Shown here piece by piece: positions 47,535-56,082 of a DNA stretch of 64,000 bases (within the stretch, counting starts at the first letter, position 1; every line of letters starts with the position of its first letter). The stretch covers positions 558,001 to 622,000 of the forward strand of contig JAXGMA010000001.1 in the NCBI GenBank assembly GCA_040768905.1, in the 5' to 3' direction. This DNA comes from SZUA-584 sp040768905 (GTDB lineage Bacteria; Bacillota; Clostridia; Christensenellales; SZUA-584). The notes under the pieces are model-generated. The model did no database searches, was not told where the DNA came from, and saw only the letters and a list, made by a program, of their open reading frames with translations. The translations under genes were made by a program, and so were the position numbers.

Positions 47535-47563
47535 TGATAAATGGTCAAAAAAAGCCATAAATC

Positions 47564-47593
47564 AAAAAGAGCTTCCGCGCGGAAGCTCTTTTT
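47564..47593. terminator. Bidirectional terminator
   Basis: A 30-bp palindrome (A5GAGCTTCCGC/GCGGAAGCTCT5) between the convergent CotH and oxidoreductase genes. Confidence 0.9.
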
Positions 47594-47604
47594 TTACCGG
47601 GATA

Positions 47605-48138
47605 TTATATGTGCGTTGCGCCTTCATCAAGTGCCTTCTCGTTGACAGCGACAAGGTGTGCCTTTTTGGCTCCGAAAGCTTCTGTGATCAGTTCCATGAT
47701 GTTTTCTTTTGACACAGTCTGAGAAGAAGCGATATATGCGCCAAGCATCACCATGTTGGCAACGCGCGTGTTGCCGAGGCTGGCAGCAATCTCGTTAGCC
47801 GGAATGTAATAAACGGTGATATCTGTGCGTGAGGCTTTCTTTTCGATCAGCGAGGAGTTGATAAACAGTTTGCCGCCCGGCTTTAAATAGCTTTCAAATT
47901 TATCAAGGGAAGGCTTGTTCATCACGATGGCAGCATCCGCCTCGGTCACGATAGGAGAGCCGACAGGCTCGTTGGAAATGATCACGCTGCAGTTCGCTGT
48001 CCCGCCGCGCATTTCAGGCCCGTAAGAAGGAAGCCATGAAACGTTTTTACCTTCATTCATACCGGCGTGTGCGATCATTTCGCCGATAAGCAGTGCGCCC
48101 TGTCCGCCGAAGCCCGCGATGATGATCTCGTTTGTCAT
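47605..48138 (-). CDS. 2-oxoacid:ferredoxin oxidoreductase, gamma subunit
   Basis: 177 aa. IIIAGFGGQGALLIGEMIAHAG, SYGPEMRGGTANCSVIIS and NTRVANMVMLGAYI are typical of gamma subunits (VorC/KorC). With the next three genes it forms a four-part enzyme that oxidatively decarboxylates a 2-oxo acid to acyl-CoA, passing electrons to ferredoxin. AGGAGG before the ATG. Last gene of the operon (order delta-alpha-beta-gamma). Confidence 0.92.
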   Translation of the reverse strand: MTNEIIIAGFGGQGALLIGEMIAHAGMNEGKNVSWLPSYGPEMRGGTANCSVIISNEPVGSPIVTEADAAIVMNKPSLDKFESYLKPGGKLFINSSLIEKKASRTDITVYYIPANEIAASLGNTRVANMVMLGAYIASSQTVSKENIMELITEAFGAKKAHLVAVNEKALDEGATHI

Positions 48139-48140
48139 AT

Positions 48141-48875
48141 TTAAGCCTCCTTGAAAACGCCCAGCGGGTAGTAGGGTATCATATTTTGTTTGAGCCAGCC
48201 GAGCGCCTCAGCAGGGCTAAAACCCCAGTTGGTCGGGCAGGTGGAAAGCAGTTCGACCATTGAAAAACCTTTGCCTGCCATTTGTGTTTCAAAGGCCTTC
48301 CGGATGGCTTTTTTTGCTTTGTTGATATGCGGCACATCGTGCAGGGAAACACGCTCGATATAGGCTGCGCCGTCCAAGGTGGAGAGCATTTCGGCAACAC
48401 GCACAGGATAGCCACAGTGGCTCGCATTGCGGCCGAAAGGAGAAGTGGTCGTTTTCTGGCCCACAAGCGTGGTGGGCGCCATCTGACCGCTCGTCATGCC
48501 GTATATGGCGTTGTTGATAAATATGGCGGTGATCTTCTCGCCGCGCGCCGCAGCGTGTACGATCTCGGCCGCACCGATGGAAGCTAAATCCCCGTCGCCC
48601 TGATATGTGAACAACAGGTTTTCGGGGTGTACCCTTTTGGCTCCTGTGGCGACAGCAGGCGCACGTCCGTGAGCCGCCTGATAAACATCGATGTTGAAGT
48701 ACTTATACGCAAAAACCGCACAGCCCACCGGGACGACCCCGACAGCGCGTTCCTGCATGCCCATCTCTTCGATGCACTCGGCCACAAGACGGTGTGCGAT
48801 GCCGTGTGTACAGCCCGGGCAGTAATGGAATGGCACATCAGTGATGACAGGGGTTTTGCTGAAGACAACGGCCAT
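48141..48875 (-). CDS. 2-oxoacid:ferredoxin oxidoreductase, beta (TPP-binding) subunit
   Basis: 244 aa. TPP and cluster motifs: FHYCPGCTHGIAHRL, GVVPVGCAVFAYKYF, HGRAPAVATGAKR and TYQGDGDLASIG..EIVHAAARGE with NNAIYGMTSGQMAPTT. Substrate may be branched-chain (ketoisovalerate) or 2-oxoglutarate; these cannot be separated safely by eye, though the close relatives I recall are usually annotated as Vor-type. GGAGGG before the ATG. Confidence 0.92.
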   Translation of the reverse strand: MAVVFSKTPVITDVPFHYCPGCTHGIAHRLVAECIEEMGMQERAVGVVPVGCAVFAYKYFNIDVYQAAHGRAPAVATGAKRVHPENLLFTYQGDGDLASIGAAEIVHAAARGEKITAIFINNAIYGMTSGQMAPTTLVGQKTTTSPFGRNASHCGYPVRVAEMLSTLDGAAYIERVSLHDVPHINKAKKAIRKAFETQMAGKGFSMVELLSTCPTNWGFSPAEALGWLKQNMIPYYPLGVFKEA

Positions 48876-48876
48876 A

Positions 48877-49938
48877 TTATATGCCCTCCTTAATCGACAA
48901 AAGCTTGTCTGTGATCATGGCAGGAGTGGGAACGACGCCGCCTGTGGTTCCGATAAAGTGTACGGGACGCTGCCCGTTGACGGCAAGCCGGACATCATCC
49001 ACCATTTGCCCCATACTCATTTCCGCAGCGAGGAACGCTTTGCAGCTTTTTGCAGCGTCGGCAATCGGCTGCGAAGGGAAAGGCCAGACAGTGACGGGGC
49101 GTATCAATCCGGCTTTGATGCCGTGGTCACGCCGTGCCTTGACGATGGCATTGCGCACAATGCGGGCTGTGGTGCCGTATGCCACGATACAGATTTCCGC
49201 GTCATCCATCATAAACGTTTCATAACGCGTTTCGTTTTTCTCTATTTCCCGGTAAATGCCCGCAAGCCGGCTGCAGACTGCGTTCATCTCCTCGGCATCG
49301 ATATAAAGCGAGTTGATGATCGCGCGCGGCCTCGTTCCGTCATAACCGGTTGCTGCCCATGTTTTTTCTGGCAGATTGCGTTTCTTGGGCTTGCTGAATT
49401 CGACGGGCTCCATCATCTGGCCTATCATACCGTCGCCCAGTATCAGCACCGGCACCCGGTAGAAGTCGGAGACCTCAAAACCCTCCATCACGCAGTCGGC
49501 GGCTTCCTGTACGGAGCTTGGCGCGTAAACGATGAGGCGGTAATCACCGTGCCCGCCGCCTTTGACAGACTGGTAATAGTCCGATTGTGCGGGAAGTATG
49601 CCGCCAAGGCCGGGTCCACTGCGCACGATGTTGACGATCACGCAGGGAAGCTCCGCGCATGCCAGATAGCTGATGCCTTCCTGTTTTAAGCTGATACCCG
49701 GAGACGACGACGACGTCATCACGCGTGCTCCGGCGCCTGCCGCACCATAAACCATATTGATGGCAGAAACCTCCGATTCAGCCTGTAGAAAAGTGCCGCC
49801 CACTTCGGGCAGACGGCGTGCCATGTATTCGGGAATCTGGTTCTGAGGCGTGATCGGATAACCAAAAAAATACCGGCATCCGGCTTGTACGGCCGCCTCT
49901 GCGATCGCCTCATTGCCTTTCATAAATTTTTTAGCCAT
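48877..49938 (-). CDS. 2-oxoacid:ferredoxin oxidoreductase, alpha subunit
   Basis: 353 aa from ATG 49938 (AAGGTGG a few bases upstream; the GTG at 49947 lies inside that site). KGNEAIAEAAVQAGCRYFFGYPITPQNQIPEYMA, SEVSAINMVYGAAGAGARVMTSSSSPGISLKQEG and GPGLGGILPAQSDYYQ are hallmark alpha-subunit blocks. Two bases separate it from the beta gene. Confidence 0.93.
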   Translation of the reverse strand: MAKKFMKGNEAIAEAAVQAGCRYFFGYPITPQNQIPEYMARRLPEVGGTFLQAESEVSAINMVYGAAGAGARVMTSSSSPGISLKQEGISYLACAELPCVIVNIVRSGPGLGGILPAQSDYYQSVKGGGHGDYRLIVYAPSSVQEAADCVMEGFEVSDFYRVPVLILGDGMIGQMMEPVEFSKPKKRNLPEKTWAATGYDGTRPRAIINSLYIDAEEMNAVCSRLAGIYREIEKNETRYETFMMDDAEICIVAYGTTARIVRNAIVKARRDHGIKAGLIRPVTVWPFPSQPIADAAKSCKAFLAAEMSMGQMVDDVRLAVNGQRPVHFIGTTGGVVPTPAMITDKLLSIKEGI

Positions 49939-49977
49939 AGTTGCCACCTTATCAAATATTAAGCCGAAAGGCTTTCA

Positions 49978-50184
49978 TTATCTCTCTACGATCAGCACAA
50001 AATCAGGACACATCTTGGCGCAGTTCGCGCAGCCAGTGCATTTTTCTATCTCCGTTATTTCCACAGGATAGTAACCGCGGTTATTGATGTGAGTTTTTGA
50101 CAGCAAAACGATGCCTTTGGGGCATGCTGTGACACAAAGGCCGCAGCCTTTGCAGGCGTCTTCGTTTATCTTTACTTTTGCCAC
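49978..50184 (-). CDS. 2-oxoacid:ferredoxin oxidoreductase, delta (2x[4Fe-4S]) subunit
   Basis: 68 aa from GTG 50184 (AAGGGG upstream); a longer frame reaches back to 50256 but adds unrelated residues. Two CxxCxxCxxxCP motifs (CKGCGLCVTACPKG and CTGCANCAKMCPDF) bind two 4Fe-4S clusters that pass electrons to free ferredoxin. First gene of the operon. Confidence 0.92.
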   Translation of the reverse strand: MAKVKINEDACKGCGLCVTACPKGIVLLSKTHINNRGYYPVEITEIEKCTGCANCAKMCPDFVLIVER

Positions 50185-50328
50185 TGTTTGTTTCCCCTTA
50201 AAATCGTAATAGAAAATATCCGATAAAGGATAACACATAAAAGAGAATAAAGTCAACGCAATGAAGATGGGCTTTAGTGTTTTGTAACGCAGACGTAAAT
50301 ATTTTGACAGTATTGTTATATGTTGCTG

Positions 50329-50931
50329 TCAATCCATTTCCACGATGCGGTAACGGTATATGGAGCCGCCGTGTATTTTGAGCGCAAGCGGTTTTTTATC
50401 GGCATTCAAAGGATCCATGCAAAGATAGTCACCGTCTTTTGCGCCGAGGATTAGCACCCAGTGCTGGCAGCCTGTGCCGCAGTATTTGACTTTCACGATA
50501 GGCAGAAACCCTTGTGACACGGCTTCTTCCAGTGCGGCCGCATCCACATTGGACGGAGCCGTGATACGTACACTGGGAAAAACACGCGGGATATTGTTCC
50601 ACAGCACCTCGCCTTCGCTGTTGTAGACGCCGTTTTTAGAAAACGCCGCATTGAGCCTGCCGGGGTCGGTGTCAATGCCCTGCGCAGCAAGAGAAGAAGC
50701 GATGCAGCTTAACAGGCAGCCCGATCCGGACATTTTATAACGTGATTCGCCGAGCGTGTCGTTTGCCCATCTTTGATCGTTCTGCAAAAAGTATTCAACT
50801 TGCGTGATGGCATGGTCCGTTTGCGGTGTGATGCTGACAGGCGTATCTGCAGCACGCCATGCCGCGCGCCATGCAAACAGGCAAACGGCAAGAGCAACGA
50901 TCACTCCTGCGATAAAAAAAGGTTTTCGCAC
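50329..50931 (-). CDS. Membrane-anchored C39-like cysteine peptidase
   Basis: 200 aa from GTG 50931, chosen for GAGAGGAG just upstream; an in-frame start at 50958 is possible. One N-terminal membrane segment (about 5-28), then a peptidase_C39_2-like domain outside the cell: likely catalytic Cys72 in SGSGCLLSCIASSL, His157 in CQHWVLILG, and Asp in CMDPLNADKKP. YFLQNDQRWAN is a usual start for this domain. Substrate unknown. It is divergent from secA. Confidence 0.78.
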   Translation of the reverse strand: MRKPFFIAGVIVALAVCLFAWRAAWRAADTPVSITPQTDHAITQVEYFLQNDQRWANDTLGESRYKMSGSGCLLSCIASSLAAQGIDTDPGRLNAAFSKNGVYNSEGEVLWNNIPRVFPSVRITAPSNVDAAALEEAVSQGFLPIVKVKYCGTGCQHWVLILGAKDGDYLCMDPLNADKKPLALKIHGGSIYRYRIVEMD

Positions 50932-51055
50932 GCTCTGCTCCTCTCTGAAATTATACATAATATAACAGTTGAAGAACCTTAATGTCAACCGCGAAGAAAG
51001 CACAGCGGGCATTGTGAACTTTTTTTGACCGACAGCACTTGTGAGCGTTTGCAGG

Positions 51056-51084
51056 TTGCCTTGCGTGTGTGCTGGTGGTAGAAT
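51056..51084 (+). promoter_or_regulatory. Promoter of secA-prfB
   Basis: TTGCCT (51056-51061), 17-bp spacer, TAGAAT (51079-51084), 49 bp before the secA ATG. Confidence 0.6.
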
Positions 51085-51132
51085 GATACAGTATGATTAA
51101 AAACCAAGCCATTTTTTGATAAAGGGGAAACT

Positions 51133-53805
51133 ATGGGCCTGTTAAAAAGCGTTTTGGGCACAAGCAACGAGTCAAGGCTTAAAAAAATACGCAAACTGGC
51201 AGATACGGTGGAAACACTCGAAGAGGATTTTGCCGCACTTTCTGACAATGAGTTGGCTGCCAAGACGGCAGAATATAAAAAAAGGCATCAGGAAGGCGAA
51301 AGCCTTGACGACTTGCTGCCGGAGGTATTCGCGCAGGTGCGGGAGGCTTCAAAACGAGTGCTCGGAATGCGCCACTTTTATGTGCAGCTTATCGGCGGCA
51401 TCGTGCTGCACCAGGGCAGGATCGCGGAAATGAAAACCGGCGAAGGCAAAACGCTGGCAGCAACGCTTGCCGTTTGCCTCAACGCGCTGACCGGAAAAGG
51501 CGTCCATGTCGTGACCGTCAATGATTATCTGGCAAAAAGAGACTCGGAGTGGATGGGCAAGCTTTACAACTTCTTAGGCTATTCGGTCGGCCTGGTGATA
51601 CATGGCATCCCTGCGGAGTTGCGCCGTGAAAGCTATGCGTCTGATATCGTTTACGGCACCAACAATGAGTTTGGGTTTGATTATCTGCGCGACAACATGG
51701 TGATACAAAAAGAACGTATGGTACAACGAGACCTGAGTTTTGCCGTTGTGGACGAGGTGGACAGCATACTCATCGATGAAGCGCGCACGCCGCTGATCAT
51801 CTCGGGAGCGGGCGATAAAAGCACCGATCTTTACGCCACGGTCGACCGTTTTGTCAAAAAGCTCAGGATCGAAGAAGATTTTACAATAGACGAGAAACTC
51901 AAAGCGACGAACCTTTCAGAGCAGGGTATATCCAAAGCGGAAAAAGCCTTTGGTTTAGAAAACCTCTCTGACATAGAAAATACCGAACTCAACCACCACA
52001 TCAATCAGGCGCTCAAGGCCAACAGCATCATGAAGCGCGATATAGACTATGTCGTTAAAGACGGGCAGGTCATCATCGTTGATGAATTTACAGGCCGGCT
52101 GATGATGGGAAGGCGCTATTCTGACGGTCTGCACCAGGCCATAGAAGCCAAAGAAAACGTGCGTGTTGAGCGTGAGACGCGCACACTGGCCACCATCACA
52201 TTCCAGAATTATTTCCGCATGTATGAGAAGCTCTCCGGCATGACAGGAACGGCAAAAACGGAAGAAGATGAGTTCCAGGGCATATACAGCCTTGATGTCG
52301 TACAGATACCCACCAACATGCCCATGATACGCGAAGACCATAACGACGTGATCTATGCCACTGAAGACGGCAAGTTCCGCGCTGTGGTCGAAGAGATCCG
52401 CCGCGTGCATGAGACGGGCAGGCCGGTGCTTGTGGGCACGGTTTCCGTTGAAAAATCCGAGAGGCTTTCAGGCATGCTCAGCCGCGTCGGTATCAAGCAC
52501 AACGTATTGAACGCCAAACATCATGAAAAAGAAGCGCTGATCATCGCACAGGCGGGCAAAAAGGGCACCGTGACCATCGCGACCAACATGGCCGGGCGCG
52601 GTACCGATATCATTCTAGGAGGCAACCCGGATTTTTCCGCACGCGCCGACATGCGGGTGGAGAACTTTACGGAAGAACTCATTGAGCAGGCTGTGAGCCA
52701 TGCGCCGACGGACGATGAGGACATCAAAAGAGCGCGCGCCCGTTATGCACAGCTGCTTGACAAACATAAAAAATCGATGCAGATAGAACATAACGAAGTG
52801 GTCTCTCTCGGAGGACTGCATATCGTGGGCACTGAGCGGCATGAATCGCGCCGCATAGACAACCAGCTGCGCGGACGCAGCGGACGCCAGGGAGATCCCG
52901 GGTCTTCCGTGTTCTTTCTTTCACTGGGCGATGACCTGATGCGCCTTTTTGGCGGCGAGCGCGTGCAGGGCTTCATCAGTGCGGTCAACAAGAACGACGA
53001 TATACCCATAGCCGCCGGGCTGCTGACAAGGCAGATCGAAGCGGCGCAAAAGCGTATCGAGTACAGGAACTTTGAGATCAGGAAGACCGTGCTTCAGTAC
53101 GATGATGTGATGAACAAACAAAGGGAACTTATATATTCTCAGCGGCGCATGGTGCTGACCGGTGAAGATGTACGCCAGAACATCATGGATATGCTCGAGA
53201 CACTGATCGACGAAGTACTGCCCGTTTACTGCCCCGAAGGCGTTTATCCCGAAGAATGGGACATTGATGCGCTCACGGAGTACTGCAGGAAGCTTTTTTT
53301 GCCCAGAGAGCACCGGCTGTTCAAACCCGCAGAGATAGAAGACTTAACGCACAAAAAAGCAAGAGAAGCAATATTATCGATGGCTCTTGAAGCGTATGAG
53401 CGCAAAGAGCGAGAAATTGAGCAGGGCGGCCAGAGCATGCGCGAGATCGAGCGTATCATACTGCTGCGCGTGGTTGATCAGAAATGGATGGCGCATATCG
53501 ACGCCATGGATCAGCTGCGTCAGGGTATCGGCTTGCGTGCCTACGGCCAACGGGATCCTATCATCGAATACCGGCGTGAAGGCTTTGACATGTTTGAGGA
53601 AATGATAAGGGACATCCAGCAGGATACGCTGATGATGCTTTATCATGTGAAACTGACATCGCGTACGCCGCGCATGGAAGCGCCGAAACCCGTTGAGGTG
53701 CGCCCAAAGGCCGTTGATTCGAGCGGGCATAAGCTCGGGCGGAATGCGCCTTGCCCGTGCGGCAGCGGAAAAAAATACAAGAATTGCTGTGCACAGGCGC
53801 AGTAG
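51133..53805 (+). CDS. secA: Preprotein translocase ATPase
   Basis: 890 aa, family length. It drives protein export through SecYEG. Walker A MKTGEGKTLAAT, VNDYLAKRD, DEAD-type VVDEVDSILIDEARTPLIISG, TGTAKTEEDEFQ, TNMAGRGTDIILGGNP, GTERHESRRIDNQLRGRSGRQGD and a C-terminal SEC-C zinc motif CPCGSGKKYKNCC. AAAGGGG before the ATG. prfB follows after 8 nt, a common pairing in Bacillota. Confidence 0.98.
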   Translation: MGLLKSVLGTSNESRLKKIRKLADTVETLEEDFAALSDNELAAKTAEYKKRHQEGESLDDLLPEVFAQVREASKRVLGMRHFYVQLIGGIVLHQGRIAEMKTGEGKTLAATLAVCLNALTGKGVHVVTVNDYLAKRDSEWMGKLYNFLGYSVGLVIHGIPAELRRESYASDIVYGTNNEFGFDYLRDNMVIQKERMVQRDLSFAVVDEVDSILIDEARTPLIISGAGDKSTDLYATVDRFVKKLRIEEDFTIDEKLKATNLSEQGISKAEKAFGLENLSDIENTELNHHINQALKANSIMKRDIDYVVKDGQVIIVDEFTGRLMMGRRYSDGLHQAIEAKENVRVERETRTLATITFQNYFRMYEKLSGMTGTAKTEEDEFQGIYSLDVVQIPTNMPMIREDHNDVIYATEDGKFRAVVEEIRRVHETGRPVLVGTVSVEKSERLSGMLSRVGIKHNVLNAKHHEKEALIIAQAGKKGTVTIATNMAGRGTDIILGGNPDFSARADMRVENFTEELIEQAVSHAPTDDEDIKRARARYAQLLDKHKKSMQIEHNEVVSLGGLHIVGTERHESRRIDNQLRGRSGRQGDPGSSVFFLSLGDDLMRLFGGERVQGFISAVNKNDDIPIAAGLLTRQIEAAQKRIEYRNFEIRKTVLQYDDVMNKQRELIYSQRRMVLTGEDVRQNIMDMLETLIDEVLPVYCPEGVYPEEWDIDALTEYCRKLFLPREHRLFKPAEIEDLTHKKAREAILSMALEAYERKEREIEQGGQSMREIERIILLRVVDQKWMAHIDAMDQLRQGIGLRAYGQRDPIIEYRREGFDMFEEMIRDIQQDTLMMLYHVKLTSRTPRMEAPKPVEVRPKAVDSSGHKLGRNAPCPCGSGKKYKNCCAQAQ

Positions 53806-53813
53806 GGGAGAAT

Positions 53814-54914
53814 ATGATCCATACAGACGAAGCCAAACTAACATTATCCGAGATACGGACTCTTGCCAAAGAGACTGAAACGGCGCTGGGCATTGCTGCA
53901 CTCACAAAAGAGATAAGCGGCCTGAAACAAAAAATGGAGGCGCCGGGTTTTTGGGATGACATCAAGGAAGCACACAAAGTCAATAAAAAGATCAAACCCA
54001 TCGAAGACAAGCTTGAACAGTACGGGAAACTTTCATTACGCCTTGCTGATGCGGGTGCGCTTTTGGAACTCGTTGAGGAAACAGGCGATACGGATATGGG
54101 GGAGGAACTTGTCCTTGAGCTTTCGGCATTGAAAAAAGATGTCTCGGAGCTGCGGTTAAAAGCGCTGCTGCGCGGTGAATATGACGCGAATGGCGCGATA
54201 CTTTCTCTGCACGCGGGTGCGGGGGGCACCGAAGCTCAGGACTGGGTGGAGATGCTCCACCGCATGTACACACGCTGGTGCGAGCGCAAAAAATACAGCA
54301 TGCGTGTGCTTGATTATCTTGCGGGTGATGAGGCAGGAATCAAAAGTGTCACGATGGAAGTGCAGGGCCTTAATGCTTACGGATATCTCAAAGCGGAAAA
54401 AGGCGTACACCGGCTTGTGCGCATTTCCCCTTTTGATTCTTCGGCGCGTCGGCACACATCTTTTGCCTCGCTGGATGTGATGCCGCTGCTCGATGAGGAT
54501 GAAGCTGATATTGAGATCAACCCTGACGAGTTGAGGATCGATACATACCGTGCGTCAGGCGCGGGCGGGCAGCATGTCAACAAAACGGAATCCGCCGTGC
54601 GCATCACGCACATCCCGACGGGGATCGTCGTGCAGTGCCAGAATGAACGTTCGCAGATCCAAAACCGTGAAACATCCATGCGCATGCTCAAAGCCAAACT
54701 GATAGAAAAACGCGAAAGCGAAAAGATGCAGGAAATACAACAGATCAAAGGCGAAATGAAGAAGATCGAATGGGGCAGCCAGATCCGCTCGTATGTGTTT
54801 CATCCGTACAGCATGGTCAAAGACCACCGCACCGGTGAGGAAACGGGCAACGTGAATGCTGTGATGGACGGTGAGATAGACGCATTCATCAATGCCTATC
54901 TTGCGGGCTTATAA
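53814..54914 (+). CDS. prfB: Peptide chain release factor 2
   Basis: 366 aa from ATG 53814 (GGGGAG upstream). It releases peptides at UGA and UAA. SPF discriminator in RISPFDSSARRHTSF and catalytic GGQ in GAGGQHVNKTESAVRITHIP. Most bacteria have a programmed +1 frameshift (CTTTGAC) near codon 25; here that stretch reads in frame (TALGIAALTKEI) with no internal stop, so the gene lacks the autoregulatory frameshift. Confidence 0.96.
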   Translation: MIHTDEAKLTLSEIRTLAKETETALGIAALTKEISGLKQKMEAPGFWDDIKEAHKVNKKIKPIEDKLEQYGKLSLRLADAGALLELVEETGDTDMGEELVLELSALKKDVSELRLKALLRGEYDANGAILSLHAGAGGTEAQDWVEMLHRMYTRWCERKKYSMRVLDYLAGDEAGIKSVTMEVQGLNAYGYLKAEKGVHRLVRISPFDSSARRHTSFASLDVMPLLDEDEADIEINPDELRIDTYRASGAGGQHVNKTESAVRITHIPTGIVVQCQNERSQIQNRETSMRMLKAKLIEKRESEKMQEIQQIKGEMKKIEWGSQIRSYVFHPYSMVKDHRTGEETGNVNAVMDGEIDAFINAYLAGL

Positions 54915-54970
54915 ACAGAGAAATAAAGAGTATATCGGCAGTCCCAAAATCATGGCTTATAAAAGTATAC

Positions 54971-55000
54971 ACGGCCAACTGCTTGCATATCTATAATGTG
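54971..55000 (+). promoter_or_regulatory. Possible sigma-E-type sporulation promoter for yabP
   Basis: GTATA near 54965-54969 and GCATATCTAT near 54984-54993, about 15 bp apart, resemble the mother-cell sigma-E pattern and lie upstream of yabP, whose B. subtilis homologue is expressed during sporulation. The match is partial. Confidence 0.3.
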
Positions 55001-55025
55001 AGTGATAATTCAAAGGAGCAGCGCC

Positions 55026-55325
55026 ATGTATATAGAGGAATCAAAAGAAAGGCCGGCAAGCAAAGCGCCGCACAAGGTCGTGATCGATTCGCGCGGCAAG
55101 ATCGTGGTCACAGCCGTTGAGGATGTTGACAGCTTCAATGAGAACGAGGTCATCCTGCTGACCAATCACGGTTTTATGACCGTCACGGGAGAGGAGCTGC
55201 ATATCAGCAAACTCAACCTGGAGGACGGTACGCTGGTTGTGGACGGAAAGATCCAGAGTGTGGATTACGCCGACCACGAGGCGGAAAGGTCAAAACGGGG
55301 CGTATTCTCGAAGATGTTCAAGTAG
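55026..55325 (+). CDS. yabP: Sporulation protein YabP
   Basis: 99 aa from ATG 55026 (AAGGAG at 55013-55018). PHKVVIDSRGKIVVTAVEDVDSFNENEVILLTNHGFMTVTGEELHISKLNLEDGTLVVDGKIQSVDYAD is the full YabP-like fold at positions about 14-80 (shown here as its main blocks: VEDVDSFNE, LTNHGFMTVTGEELHI, LNLEDGTLVVDGKI). It is needed for spore cortex formation in the family. It is followed after 9 nt by yabQ. Confidence 0.9.
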   Translation: MYIEESKERPASKAPHKVVIDSRGKIVVTAVEDVDSFNENEVILLTNHGFMTVTGEELHISKLNLEDGTLVVDGKIQSVDYADHEAERSKRGVFSKMFK

Positions 55326-55334
55326 GTGCGCGTG

Positions 55335-55667
55335 ATGGAAACGACCGCGCCGCAGCCTTTTATCTTCCTGATCACCATTTACGGCGGTTTGATCGCCGGC
55401 CTCGTTTATTATATCTACCGCGCCATAAGGAAAGCGCTGCAGGCCGGCCGTTTTGTAACGGCCGTTTTAGATACGCTTTTCATACTGACACTCGGAATGA
55501 TCGTCACAGCCGTGCTCTATGCAGCTAATTTCGGAGAGCTCAGGCTGTACACCTTTGTGGGCCTTGTGCTGGGTTTTGCATTGTACATGTCTGGCTTATC
55601 GCCGTTTATTGCGTACATTGTGCGCAAGATTAGAAAGCGTTTTTGGAACCGCAAAACGCAAAAATGA
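55335..55667 (+). CDS. yabQ: Spore cortex biosynthesis protein YabQ
   Basis: 110 aa from ATG 55335; a GTG at 55326 is also in frame. Three or four membrane segments (about 10-28, 42-62, 68-85, 88-100) and a basic tail (KIRKRFWNRKTQK). The hydrophobic pattern, length and place right after yabP identify it as YabQ, a membrane protein required for the spore cortex. Confidence 0.85.
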   Translation: METTAPQPFIFLITIYGGLIAGLVYYIYRAIRKALQAGRFVTAVLDTLFILTLGMIVTAVLYAANFGELRLYTFVGLVLGFALYMSGLSPFIAYIVRKIRKRFWNRKTQK

Positions 55668-55801
55668 AATTCATGGGAATACTTAAAGGGAATAGACACA
55701 CTGGCGTCGAATATAATATTGCGTTTAGTTGAGTAAAATGTGTTTATTTATTGATTATACGAGATGAAAGATCATCCGGCTTGGTTTTGTGAGGGGGCAC
55801 G

Positions 55802-56080
55802 ATGAAAAAAAGAAAGATCAAATTTCGGTTCAAGCTATTGCTGCTGGCCATGTTTTTGGTCTATACAGGCGTGTCCATTTATATTCAGCAAACGCACATC
55901 TCTGAACTGCAGACACAGCAAGAAGTTTTGCAGGATCGCTATCAGGAAGCACAAACGCAGCTTAACAGGCTCAAACATAAGAGTGAATACATGGGCACAA
56001 GCAAATATATAGAAAATACGGCGCGCGAAAAGCTCGGCCTGGTTTACGAGGACGAGCTTATCATCACAACACAAGAGTAA
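55802..56080 (+). CDS. divIC: Septum formation initiator, DivIC/FtsB type
   Basis: 92 aa: short basic cytoplasmic start (MKKRKIKFRFK), one membrane helix (about 12-29), a coiled coil (about 30-60) and the C-terminal YIENTAREKLGLVYEDELII block typical of DivIC/FtsB. It acts in the division-site complex with FtsL and DivIB. GAGGGGG precedes the ATG. The yabP-yabQ-divIC order is standard in spore formers. Confidence 0.9.
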   Translation: MKKRKIKFRFKLLLLAMFLVYTGVSIYIQQTHISELQTQQEVLQDRYQEAQTQLNRLKHKSEYMGTSKYIENTAREKLGLVYEDELIITTQE

Positions 56081-56082
56081 TA

